Made by a program: the position numbers and the translations under genes | From: a bacterium | GTDB lineage: Bacteria > Latescibacterota > Latescibacteria > Latescibacterales > Latescibacteraceae | DNA length: 53,873 nt | Direction: 5' to 3' | NCBI GenBank assembly: GCA_021372535.1 | Contig: JAJFUH010000228.1 | Coordinates: 1 to 53,873, forward strand | The notes under the pieces: model-generated | Told to the model about the DNA's origin: nothing | The model's database searches: none | The model's input: only the letters and a program-made list of their open reading frames with translations | Shown here: piece by piece, positions 7,702 to 17,439 of the stretch | How positions within the stretch are numbered: position 1 is the first letter of the stretch | How the letters are laid out: each line of letters begins with the position of its first letter

Positions 7702-10700
7702 ATGAGATGTTATGATATGAAAAAGAAATTATTCATGGGTGCATTCCTGCTTTGCCGTTTACTGATCGATATCACCATTGCATACGGTATACCGGTCACC
7801 GGTTGGGTATATCTTGAAAATAAACAGGATTACAGCGGTATTTCAGTGTATTTAAACATGGTTACTCCTTCTTCTACTGTGAAATACATCGCTACAACCG
7901 ATTCGACAGGGATGTACTCGCTTGATGTGCAGTCCGGAATATATACGCTCGGTTTCAAGAAAACAGGGTACCGGGATTATACGTTTGAAAATCAAATATT
8001 AATAAGTGGTTATGCAGAATTGCCTGGAATTGTATTATTGCTGGCATATCCCAGGATTCTCAGTGTTCCCGCAGAATTCTCAAAGATTCAATCGGCAGTC
8101 AACATGGCTGTCAATGGAGATACGGTTCTTGTTTCACCGGGGAAATATGTCGGAAATGTCGATTTCAAAGGTAAATCCATAATTCTCGGCTCCCTGTTCT
8201 TTACAACCCGTGACACTACCTACATTTCACAGACCATAATTGACGCCGGCAGATGGGGAAGTGTCGTCGCGTTCAAATCCGGTGAAGATTCAACGTCGGT
8301 CATGGAAGGTTTTACCCTTACCAACGGTGCGTATTATAGTGATTACGGCGGAGGAGGAATATTATGTTTCAGTTCTTCTCCCCGCTTGTCGCATCTCATT
8401 ATTACCGGAAACTGGACTGCCCAGATCCAAAAAGAAAAACAAATCTGCGGAGGGGGAATTTATGCTTATAACTCCCATATGACACTATCGGATATAGTTA
8501 TTACAAACAATACGGGTTATAGCAATGGAGGCGGTATATACTGTTATGAATCCGATTTACGGTGTATAAACCTTACGGTGTCCAACAACAGCGCTAAAAC
8601 ATCAGGGGGCGGAATATACTGTGATAAAAAAAGCAACATGACAATTGAGAATTGTACGATAACCGGAAACGAGAGTTACTCTGGCGGGGGGATATTCAAT
8701 TATTCAAAAATGACAATTAGTAATTCGATAATTGATGGTAATACCGCCAGCATGTTCGGTGGAGGCATATATACCGGAGGTTTATCTTCCGATTTTTTAC
8801 ATATTTCTAATGCCGTTATAACAAAAAACAAAACACTCAATGACAGAGTCGACAATGTAAATGATTACAGCGGAGGCGGGGGTATTTTTTTACGTGGTAC
8901 TGTATTAACGTTGAAGAATGTGACAATCGTTGAAAATTATGCATGTATGAACGGTTGCGGAATCCATATTCGTGATTCGAATTCAAGGTTATATATGGAA
9001 AATTCCATCGTCGCTCATAACCGGGGGGATTATGGGATTTATGCAAAGGATGCATGTATCTATCAGATGCACTACTGTGATTTTTCCGGAAATGAAAAAG
9101 GTAACATCTTTAATAACTATTTCGAATCGGCTGAAGTCATTTCCCGGACCAACGCAAACGGTGATTCATGCGATCTGTACAACAATATATATCTCGATCC
9201 CATTTTTGACGACCACGCCGGGGGGGATTTTCATCTGAGTTCGTACAGCCCCCTCATCGGAGCGGGAACGGTGAATGATACACTGAAAACGGATATCGAG
9301 GGGAAACCGAGGGGAGAGCCGCCCGATATCGGGGCATACGAAAATCCTTCTTCTGCGCCCGATAAATCAGAGGTCATGGTTGACGGGAACGCGCTGCTTC
9401 ATGAACAGGACAATCACGAGGATATTACGGTTTCTTTTATCAATGACGACACTTCTCATGAGTACGGAAATATTACAACCAATATGAACGGCGATTTTTC
9501 GGTCAGCCTGAAACCGGGTAGATATAATATTTATTTCAGAAAAGACGGCTACTATGATAACATATGCTTCGATGTCGAAATAAATGGATCTTTAAGACTT
9601 GAACCGGTTGTACTGTACCCCCACAGTAAATTGCTGACGGTTCCATCCCCGGCATTTCGGACCATTCGTGCAGCGCTCGACCAGGCATCCCCCGGTGATA
9701 CCATTCTTGTAGCGGAAGGAACCTACCCCGAGAATATCGATTTCAACGGCAAATCTCTCGTTGTCGGCTCTCTTTTCCTGACAACGCAGGATACGACATA
9801 TATCCGCAAGACTGTTATCAGCGGGGAATTCACGGGTGATGTGGTCAACTTTGTAAACGGGGAAGATTCAACCTCGGTATTGACCGGTTTCACACTCACG
9901 AGCGGAATTAACAATAGAAATGTAATCTGCTGTAACAACTCGAATCCCATAATCAACAATCTTATAATCACACGGAATGAATACGATTCTTATAAAGGGT
10001 ATGGGATATATTGTAATAATGCAAGTCCTGACATTTCGAATGTTCTGGTCTGGGAAAATAATTCAAATGCGATGTATTTTGAAAATCATTCGAATCCGAC
10101 AGTGCACCATGTTACTTTGCATGAGGCAGAACATCCCTGGAGTCCTATGGGGAACAGTTATGAATTTCACGGGATTGTCTGCATGAACCAATCCAGTCCC
10201 CTGTTGACAGATATATTCTTTGATCATACAGCTGCAAGTAGTATTCAATGTATTGATCATTCTAATCCGACGATAAACCGTGTGTCAGTCATACGATGTT
10301 CTAGTTCGGGAATCTACTGTAAAGATTCAAGCCCTGTGGTAAACGACGTAACGATCATACGATGTTATTATGCGGGAATCTATTGTAACGATTCAAGCCC
10401 TGTGGTTGACGATGTAACGATACAAGATATATATGGGTACGAAGATGGTGCAGGTACAGGATTTTATTGTACCGGGAGTGAATCACACCCATACCTCAAT
10501 AATGTTAGAATAAGTGATTGTGAATCAACAGGTATACTATGTGATGAATTATCCGAGCCGGTGATAAACAATGTATTGATCACTCATGCAGGTAGTTCCA
10601 GTGAAAAACATTCGACAGGTATTTCAATCGTGGGATCATCTCGTCCTGTGATAAGAAATGTTACGATCACCGATATGAAACAGTCATTATCAGATTCTTA

Positions 10701-13017
10701 TGGAATTCGCTGCAGTGAAGATTGTATTCCCGATATTGCAAATGTCATTGTAACCGGTTCAGATTATGGTGTTTATAATGATGGTGGGAATCCACAGATA
10801 TCATATTCGTCCTTCAGTGATATGAATGAGGATATATTTTACGGTCTGCCTGAGTCTTACGGAGTTCTGACCGTTGTAAATGCAAACGGCGATTCATGCG
10901 ATTGTTTCTATAACATCTTTGGCGATCCCCATTTTACCGATGATTACCGGCTCCGCAATACGAGTCCCTGTATCGGCGCGGGAACGTCTCAAAACGCCCC
11001 TCCATACGATATCACCGGAGCTCTGCGAGGAACACCTCCCGATATGGGGGCATATGAGAATCCTGCTTTAAAACCTGTAATGGATTCGTTTATGGTAAGA
11101 GGATATGCGTATCTCAATGGGATGTTGTCGCACAGCGGCATTACCGTTTCATTCGTCAATGCTGATACATCGAAAGAGGCTGGCAGAACAACAACCAGTG
11201 AAAACGGCGAATATTCCATTTTTCTGAAATCCGGAACGTATACGATTAAATTCAGGCATCAGAATTTCTATGGTCAAGTTCTTTACGATATAAAAGTATA
11301 TAACGATATCACGGCCGAATCCGTGACGCTTTTAACCTGTATAATGGTGCCATCGGCAGAATACAAGACGATCCAGTCGGCAATCGATAATGTATTTCCC
11401 GGGGACACCGTCCTTGTCAAGGAAGGTATATATCCCGAAGAGATCGATTTCAAGGGCAAGAGTATCGTTGTCGGTTCGCTGTTTATGACAACACAGGACA
11501 CGACATACATCGGCAGGACAATCATCAGTGGCGGTGATTATGTTAGAACTGTGATTGCGGTCAGCGGAGAAGACTCGACATCGGTATTGAACGGTTTTAC
11601 GCTCAGAAATGATCATGGATTACGAAATATAATTTATTGTAAGAATTCGAGTCCCCTTCTCGAAAACCTCACCATTAGAAGTAAAGATGAAGATTCATAT
11701 TATGGTCTCGGTTTATTTTGTTATAATGCCAGTCCGATTGTTATGAACTTGAATAACGTTGCAGGGTACGTGATTAATGCTTTTCAGATAGACGAACACT
11801 CCAATCCGCGAATTACAAACTCCATAATCAAAAGCGGCGGCATAGAAATAACCAACGGTTCATGCCCGGTAATATCCGATGTTATCATCCACGCATCCTC
11901 TTCTTATGGCATCAGATGTGTCAATTCTAATCCCGTATTCAACCGGGTATCGATTTTATCATACAATGAGGTCGGAGTGTACAGTTTTTATTCCGATATC
12001 GTCGCGAACGATATGGTAATAATTGCGAATCATGGAAACAGAGAAAAAGAAACCATCGGTATATACTGTTCCGGATCGTCGTGTCATCCAAAATTCAACA
12101 ATATCGCCATACGGTACAATAATTCATATAATGCAATGGGAATCTGTTCAAGCGGTTTTACCGGAATTAAATGTCTTTTTGCCAGCGATCCGGTGTTTTC
12201 AAATGTTGTGATATCTCATTTCGGCGGTGAAAATGTAGTTCAGGGTATGGAAATAAAATATGCGGAACCGATAATAAGGAATGTTACCATTGCCGATGTT
12301 GTCAAGCCCGGAACGGATTGTTACGGAATACGTATCAGCGGAGTATGTGTACCCGACATTGCAAATGTGATTATAACCGGCACCGATTACGGCATCTATA
12401 ACGAAGGAGGAAGTCCGGCGGTATCGAATTCGGCATTCTGGGACATCAAAAAGGAAGTCTTTTACGGAATGCCCTCAGCCGCCGGTATTGTATCGGGTGT
12501 CAACGCTAACGGCGATTCGTGCGATATTTCCGGTAATATTCTGAAAGACCCGCTTCTCTTCGATGACTTCCGTCTTCCGGATTCCAGTCCCTGTATCGGT
12601 GCCGGGACACCTGAAAAAACCCCGTTATTCGATATTACCGGAGCTCCGAGAGGAACACTTCCCGATATGGGGGCGTACGAGAATCCTCTCGAACGGCCTT
12701 CCTACTGGACGGGAATAAACGCGGAAGATGATCTGCCGGAAACACTGTATCTGTATCCCTGTTCGCCGAATCCGTTCAATCTGTCCACCACGATTACCTT
12801 TGCGCTTCCTGCTGACGGGTACGTTCATTTGACGATATTCAATATCGAAGGCCAGAACGTCCGTGAGCTTGTCGCGGACAGGTTACAGGCGGGAAAGCAC
12901 CATGTCATATGGGATGGGAAGGATGATCGGGGCGCGGTCGTTTCGTCGGGAATATATTTTCCGCACCTGGCGATGGACAGCAAGGTGACAGCCGGTAAAA
13001 TGCTGCTGATAAAATAA
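7702..13017 (+). CDS. Giant surface protein: three duplicated beta-helix modules plus FlgD-like sorting domain
   Basis: A 1771-residue exported protein. The likely start is the ATG at 7717 (MKKKLFMGAFLLC signal peptide), although 7702 is in frame. Three tandem modules of about 550 residues end near 552, 1120 and 1660. Each has a carboxypeptidase-regulatory-like beta-sandwich (G.V...N....ISV, Y.V.L.SG.YT..F), then KTIQSAIDN..PGDTVLV..G.Y...IDF.GKS..VGSLF.TT.DTTYI, a parallel beta-helix, and a closing SPCIGAGT...DITG..RG..PDMGAYENP. The C-terminal ~90 residues (LYLYPCSPNPFN...F.LP..G.V.L.IFNIEGQ.VREL) form a FlgD/T9SS-like sorting domain, suggesting cell-surface attachment. Probable role: polysaccharide binding or degradation, or adhesion. 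No catalytic residues are assigned. Confidence 0.9.
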   Translation: MRCYDMKKKLFMGAFLLCRLLIDITIAYGIPVTGWVYLENKQDYSGISVYLNMVTPSSTVKYIATTDSTGMYSLDVQSGIYTLGFKKTGYRDYTFENQILISGYAELPGIVLLLAYPRILSVPAEFSKIQSAVNMAVNGDTVLVSPGKYVGNVDFKGKSIILGSLFFTTRDTTYISQTIIDAGRWGSVVAFKSGEDSTSVMEGFTLTNGAYYSDYGGGGILCFSSSPRLSHLIITGNWTAQIQKEKQICGGGIYAYNSHMTLSDIVITNNTGYSNGGGIYCYESDLRCINLTVSNNSAKTSGGGIYCDKKSNMTIENCTITGNESYSGGGIFNYSKMTISNSIIDGNTASMFGGGIYTGGLSSDFLHISNAVITKNKTLNDRVDNVNDYSGGGGIFLRGTVLTLKNVTIVENYACMNGCGIHIRDSNSRLYMENSIVAHNRGDYGIYAKDACIYQMHYCDFSGNEKGNIFNNYFESAEVISRTNANGDSCDLYNNIYLDPIFDDHAGGDFHLSSYSPLIGAGTVNDTLKTDIEGKPRGEPPDIGAYENPSSAPDKSEVMVDGNALLHEQDNHEDITVSFINDDTSHEYGNITTNMNGDFSVSLKPGRYNIYFRKDGYYDNICFDVEINGSLRLEPVVLYPHSKLLTVPSPAFRTIRAALDQASPGDTILVAEGTYPENIDFNGKSLVVGSLFLTTQDTTYIRKTVISGEFTGDVVNFVNGEDSTSVLTGFTLTSGINNRNVICCNNSNPIINNLIITRNEYDSYKGYGIYCNNASPDISNVLVWENNSNAMYFENHSNPTVHHVTLHEAEHPWSPMGNSYEFHGIVCMNQSSPLLTDIFFDHTAASSIQCIDHSNPTINRVSVIRCSSSGIYCKDSSPVVNDVTIIRCYYAGIYCNDSSPVVDDVTIQDIYGYEDGAGTGFYCTGSESHPYLNNVRISDCESTGILCDELSEPVINNVLITHAGSSSEKHSTGISIVGSSRPVIRNVTITDMKQSLSDSYGIRCSEDCIPDIANVIVTGSDYGVYNDGGNPQISYSSFSDMNEDIFYGLPESYGVLTVVNANGDSCDCFYNIFGDPHFTDDYRLRNTSPCIGAGTSQNAPPYDITGALRGTPPDMGAYENPALKPVMDSFMVRGYAYLNGMLSHSGITVSFVNADTSKEAGRTTTSENGEYSIFLKSGTYTIKFRHQNFYGQVLYDIKVYNDITAESVTLLTCIMVPSAEYKTIQSAIDNVFPGDTVLVKEGIYPEEIDFKGKSIVVGSLFMTTQDTTYIGRTIISGGDYVRTVIAVSGEDSTSVLNGFTLRNDHGLRNIIYCKNSSPLLENLTIRSKDEDSYYGLGLFCYNASPIVMNLNNVAGYVINAFQIDEHSNPRITNSIIKSGGIEITNGSCPVISDVIIHASSSYGIRCVNSNPVFNRVSILSYNEVGVYSFYSDIVANDMVIIANHGNREKETIGIYCSGSSCHPKFNNIAIRYNNSYNAMGICSSGFTGIKCLFASDPVFSNVVISHFGGENVVQGMEIKYAEPIIRNVTIADVVKPGTDCYGIRISGVCVPDIANVIITGTDYGIYNEGGSPAVSNSAFWDIKKEVFYGMPSAAGIVSGVNANGDSCDISGNILKDPLLFDDFRLPDSSPCIGAGTPEKTPLFDITGAPRGTLPDMGAYENPLERPSYWTGINAEDDLPETLYLYPCSPNPFNLSTTITFALPADGYVHLTIFNIEGQNVRELVADRLQAGKHHVIWDGKDDRGAVVSSGIYFPHLAMDSKVTAGKMLLIK

Positions 13018-13270
13018 TCCGGTTATTCTTCCGGCTCATAATCACTCATGGCTTCGTTTTTTTCTTCACACACAAATTTACTATTTCCCTCTATTTCTCA
13101 CCGAAATAATCTGTAATCCATCTGTTATAAGTGAAATACAGACCTCAGAAATGAATATCCCGTTTCTGCTGACAATTCTTGTGCTCACAGCCTTTTTATA
13201 TAAGAACTTATCCGCGAAAATCCGTGTTCTATTTATATATGTGCGTAGATCGGACTAACATGCTCCATGT

Positions 13271-13693
13271 TTACGCCATTCCTTCTTTTTTTGCCTCATC
13301 AGCGTTTTTTCCGCGCTTCAGTTCAAAACCGCGAACGACCACATACGCCACGAGCGCGAACAGGAAAAACACAAGCAGCATCCATGCAATGCTCTGGAGG
13401 GTGCTGATTATCGTCCTGTACACCTCGAGAACCCAGCGGTCGGTGGTCAAAAGGAGCGGAATCTCGTCCTTCGTACGCGGGGTGATGTACTTTTCAAGGT
13501 CCCAGATACGGACGCCGCCGGAAATCCCGACCACATAGAGGGCGAACAGGATATACCGCTTCCAGGCCGAGCCGAGTTCCTCGGAAACGATACGGTTGAG
13601 TATCTTGCTGACCGTTTTGTTGAACACCGAAGCCACGATGAACGAGGTTATCACCGCGATGGCGAAGGTAACGAACAGGAGCGTTATGAACAT
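13271..13693 (-). CDS. Small inner-membrane protein, three helices
   Basis: A 140-residue protein with hydrophobic segments at about residues 2-24, 46-62 and 100-122, and a Lys-rich cytoplasmic tail. GGGAGG lies 7 bases before the ATG, which supports translation. No family recognised. It lies downstream of the large LamG/CARDB gene on the same strand (about 118 bases apart) and may share its transcript. Function unknown. Confidence 0.75.
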   Translation of the reverse strand: MFITLLFVTFAIAVITSFIVASVFNKTVSKILNRIVSEELGSAWKRYILFALYVVGISGGVRIWDLEKYITPRTKDEIPLLLTTDRWVLEVYRTIISTLQSIAWMLLVFFLFALVAYVVVRGFELKRGKNADEAKKEGMA

Positions 13694-13810
13694 GACCGAA
13701 CCTCCCGGATAACGAATTGAAACACAATGGAATTCTTTTGATTTTTTCTATGGCATCAAAACGCCAGCCATCAGTCAAAAGTCCCTCGCCAGCACAACTG
13801 CGGTGGTTTT

Positions 13811-16800
13811 TCACTCTATCTCTATCTCGTTGTTCTCCCTGAACATATCATCGATTTTCATGCGGGGATCGACCACGAGACGGAGCCTGCCCTTTTCGGG
13901 GAGACGGTCGAATTCCACCCAGACCGATTTTTCGGCGAAATCGACGGGGGCATCGATCTCGGGGACTTTTTCCTCGGCGATTTTCCTGCCGCTCATGTCG
14001 TACACACGCACCGTGGTCTTTTTCGACCGTGCAGCTCCGAGATTGGAGACGCGCACCCTGAGACCGGTTCCGGAGCGCTCGCAGTCGTATGCCGCAAGGG
14101 CGAGATCGGGAAGCGGCCCCGGATTTCTGTCAGCATTGACCTGACGCACGGTCAGGAGCACGGGGGTTTTCGAGGGGACAAAGAAGCTGACCTTTTCGAA
14201 CCGTGCGATCTCCTGATCGGTCATGGAGAGCACCGTACCCGCAGCGCCGTTCTCATCCTTCGAAAGCTTGATTTCATAGGAGCCGGGGTTCAGTCTGAAG
14301 AAACGGGCTGTGACCTTTCTCGGCAGCGGATCGAAGGAAAACATGCGGCATTCGAGTTTTGTGCTGTCGGCGCAGGTCACCCACCGCGCGAGGTCCTCAC
14401 CGCCGCCCTCGGGCCAGGCAACCGATACGGTCGTATCGGCGGCGCCTCCGAGTATCATCCGCGTGATGCAATGCTCATTGTACATGCTCTGGGCGTCGGT
14501 ATGAATGCGCGCCTCGGTGAAACGGTGGAAGAGGATATCGTCGCAGTACGATGCAAGACGGGAGAGCTGCTCGTCCAGATTTTTCTCATCCCTGTCCTCG
14601 AAGGCAGCGGCAGGAATGTTGACGCCCCAGTACCATTCGAGAATGTTCTTGTCGAAAAGGAACGGTTTCCCGTCGCTCCAGTTGAACGGGGTCGGTTTGT
14701 CCCAGTGCCATGCCGTTCCGAGCGAACGCCTGATTATCGCGGGGTCGCCGAGCCTGAAGATGACGGCACGGTAGCGTTCGCGGACAAAATCGCCGTTGTG
14801 CAGGTTGTCGATGGGCTGTATCTGGCAGAATCCGTCGCCATAGATATTCGTTCTGTCGAGCCCTTCGTACACCTTGAGAAAGATATCGAGCGCACGGCTG
14901 CATCCATCGAGCGGAACATCCGAGTGTCCCCGCAGAATGAGGGTGTCGTCGTTCCACCCGCCGCCGATCTGACCATCGGGATTCTGGTTCGCCGCAAGCC
15001 AGTCGACTATGCGGTACCGGAAGTTCTGGATGATGTGCTGGAGATACGCCCACCGCGGGACGCCCTCCGGCATAGCAATATCCCGAATGGGAAAGTTCTT
15101 CTCCGGGTCGACGAAGCTCCCCCAGTTGTACTTCGGCTTCGCCCACTCGACATAGTATTCCGCGAGCCGCGACCAGGGCAGGACACGCTGCACCGCCAAT
15201 GCGGGCATGATCGAATCGAACTGACCGCCGAGCGTGTGCGGATTATCGATATCGGGCCAGATATTCTCGAATATCCAGGGTTGGTGATGGTAACCCTTGG
15301 TATACTCCGCCATGACCGGCATGAGCGCCTTCGCCTCGTAAGCCGCGATCGATTCGCGGTACGGCGCCGGTTTGAGGATTATACGGGCGGTTTCCGGGCC
15401 TCCGATACGTATCTGCGCGCTGTTGAGCGTCGCGATATCGATCCAGACTGCATCGCCGGGCGCAAGAAAGAGGGGCGGAGAATCGAGCATGAGCCGGAGC
15501 CTGCCGCCGTTTCCGCCGAATCCCCTGAGCCTCATCTCGGCATGGGTCCAGATACGGTGCGGGAGTCCGGGGTCGTGGAGCCGCACGAGGATGACATCGT
15601 CAGCCGTCACCGTTTTGAGCGCCATGTCGAGCACGATCCGGCCGACCTGCTTTTCCCCCGTCACCGGAGCGGTTATGAAATGAACGCGCCTGAGGGAGCC
15701 GGTGGATATCCACTCGTCCCTGCCGTCCTGCGGGGTTTCATACCCGTACAGCGTTGTCCGCTCGGACAGCGGGTTGAGGGTCTGCATGGCGAATTCATAC
15801 CGGGTCCCGAGTTCTCCTCCCGTACGAAGATAACAGACCGTTTCACCGGGAACCGGGCGATTCTCCTCCTCGGTCACATCGAAGAGACCCACCTCGTGCA
15901 CCCTCGTTTCGCCGGAGAGGGGGAGACGGACATTCCCCGTGAACTCACCGGGAGCGCCATAACTCTTGAGGAACGGCAGCGTAAGGCGGGGATGCGGCTC
16001 ACGGTTAACCTGCGCGCCGAAAAAGAACCGGCCGTCCTGAGGAATCCCGGCAAACGGCTTCCCCGTGTAATGGTCGTTCTCTTTGACCGCACCGGTAAGC
16101 ACATCGGTTATGCCGGTGAGGTTTCCCTCGATGGTGATGTAATTGTACGGTACCCCGGCGGGTGCATCGATGTCGAGCTTCTCCGCCTGAAAATCGGCGT
16201 CGCCCGGAATGATGGTGAATACGGAGACCGGGTGCGGCCATGCAAGCTCATACCGTCCGTCCTGGCAGAACCGTCCCGGAATGTGGCCATCGCCCATGAA
16301 CTCCGGCGTTACCTCTCTGAACGAGAGCACACGGGTCTCGTCCATCGGGGTGATGACCGGCAGAGACAGGTTGTCGGTCAGACCGAACGCTTTTGCCAGA
16401 CGGTCGCGCTCCCCGGCGGTTCTGTCGCTGATAACCGAAACGGACTGCGGGACGGTGTTCGTGGCCATGAGTGATTTGATTTCTTCAGCCGTCAGAGGGG
16501 TCGAGAAGATATAGAGCTCGTCATAAACCACATTCGGCATGGGGAGATGAAGCAGGCCCGGAAGAGGTGTCATCCACCAGGAATCCGTACCCCACGACGA
16601 GGCGACCGATACCCCGTTGACAAAGAGCTCGATCCCCTGCGCCTTGTCCCAGTTCAGCACGATGTGGTTCCACTCGTTCCTGTCGAGGTCGACTTTCGAC
16701 TGTATTGTGTGCCGGACATACCGTGAATCGGTGAGATATGCGCCGAGCCGGTCGTACTCGTCGACCGTGACAGCGATAAGGAACCGCTCTTTCCGTCCCC

Positions 16801-17242
16801 ACGCCATGGCGGACTGGTTGAACAGCTCGCCCTCGGTCACCCTGCCCTTGACCCAGAAGGCAACCGCTCCGCTCGATGGATTGAGCTTACCGGCTCCCCA
16901 GAGGAACGGCTCATTGTAACCGACCCAGACATCACGGCGGTGACGGGTGTTGAAAACAACCGCAGTGACTGTATCGAGATCGATTCCGGTCATTTCATCC
17001 TGGGTGGTGACACTCGGAATTTTGTTCATGACGAGGCCTTTGCCGAACCTGCCTTCGACAAGCTCGAGCCCTCGGTCTTCGATGGTCTTGAATCCAGACC
17101 GCGCCACGAAATCCTCGTCGAGGAACTGGAAATCCTCGAACGCAAGATGATAATTGACCGCATCCGATTCCGTCCGTGCATATAAGCTGCCAGTCGAAAA
17201 AATGGCAATTCCGATAATGGCGCAGATACACAATCGTCTCAT
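13811..17242 (-). CDS. Large exported LamG / alpha-toroid / CARDB protein
   Basis: About 1143 residues from the ATG at 17242, chosen because CGGAGC precedes it and MRRLCICAIIGIAIF reads as a signal peptide; the frame is open upstream to 17296. Order of regions: signal peptide, LamG-like concanavalin sandwich (AFWVKG...NEWNHIVLNWDKAQGIELFVNGV...YDELYIFSTPLTAEEI), further beta-rich domains, then a helical part with GVPRWAYLQHIIQNFRYRIVDW and NPDGQIGGGWNDD resembling (alpha/alpha) toroid glycosidases or lyases. A CARDB-type beta domain (LRVRVSNLGAARSKKTTVRVYD...) closes it. It is a paralogue of the gene at 17440. It probably binds and cleaves polysaccharide outside the cytoplasm; the enzyme class is not assigned. 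The long antisense frame 14471-16474 is a shadow. Confidence 0.87.
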   Translation of the reverse strand: MRRLCICAIIGIAIFSTGSLYARTESDAVNYHLAFEDFQFLDEDFVARSGFKTIEDRGLELVEGRFGKGLVMNKIPSVTTQDEMTGIDLDTVTAVVFNTRHRRDVWVGYNEPFLWGAGKLNPSSGAVAFWVKGRVTEGELFNQSAMAWGRKERFLIAVTVDEYDRLGAYLTDSRYVRHTIQSKVDLDRNEWNHIVLNWDKAQGIELFVNGVSVASSWGTDSWWMTPLPGLLHLPMPNVVYDELYIFSTPLTAEEIKSLMATNTVPQSVSVISDRTAGERDRLAKAFGLTDNLSLPVITPMDETRVLSFREVTPEFMGDGHIPGRFCQDGRYELAWPHPVSVFTIIPGDADFQAEKLDIDAPAGVPYNYITIEGNLTGITDVLTGAVKENDHYTGKPFAGIPQDGRFFFGAQVNREPHPRLTLPFLKSYGAPGEFTGNVRLPLSGETRVHEVGLFDVTEEENRPVPGETVCYLRTGGELGTRYEFAMQTLNPLSERTTLYGYETPQDGRDEWISTGSLRRVHFITAPVTGEKQVGRIVLDMALKTVTADDVILVRLHDPGLPHRIWTHAEMRLRGFGGNGGRLRLMLDSPPLFLAPGDAVWIDIATLNSAQIRIGGPETARIILKPAPYRESIAAYEAKALMPVMAEYTKGYHHQPWIFENIWPDIDNPHTLGGQFDSIMPALAVQRVLPWSRLAEYYVEWAKPKYNWGSFVDPEKNFPIRDIAMPEGVPRWAYLQHIIQNFRYRIVDWLAANQNPDGQIGGGWNDDTLILRGHSDVPLDGCSRALDIFLKVYEGLDRTNIYGDGFCQIQPIDNLHNGDFVRERYRAVIFRLGDPAIIRRSLGTAWHWDKPTPFNWSDGKPFLFDKNILEWYWGVNIPAAAFEDRDEKNLDEQLSRLASYCDDILFHRFTEARIHTDAQSMYNEHCITRMILGGAADTTVSVAWPEGGGEDLARWVTCADSTKLECRMFSFDPLPRKVTARFFRLNPGSYEIKLSKDENGAAGTVLSMTDQEIARFEKVSFFVPSKTPVLLTVRQVNADRNPGPLPDLALAAYDCERSGTGLRVRVSNLGAARSKKTTVRVYDMSGRKIAEEKVPEIDAPVDFAEKSVWVEFDRLPEKGRLRLVVDPRMKIDDMFRENNEIEIE

Positions 17243-17391
17243 AGAATGCTCCGTTGCATAGTAAGAGGGCAGTGAACAAGTATCTTTTTCACGCACCCGA
17301 AGGCGAAATACCGGTATCGTATTTATGGTTTATGATCTGTAGTCTTTGGTTTTTATAGTATGTTTATGCCTGTCCTTTTGCTTTTTTCCCC

Positions 17392-17427
17392 TTGTGCCTT
17401 ATGCCTTATGCCTTATGCCTTGTGCCT
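17392..17427. repeat. Short 7-bp tandem repeat
   Basis: About five copies of TGCCTTA or close variants in the gap between the two large minus-strand genes. A simple-sequence repeat; its phase could vary by slippage. It lies upstream of the 13811-17242 gene and just beyond the stop codon of the 17440 gene. Confidence 0.75.
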
Positions 17428-17439
17428 GTCTTTTAAACT

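Noticed and set aside
14471-16474. 667-codon plus-strand ORF opposite the LamG/CARDB gene
   Set aside because: Fully antisense to a gene with signal peptide and recognisable domains; Arg/Glu/Val-rich shadow typical of GC-rich third positions.
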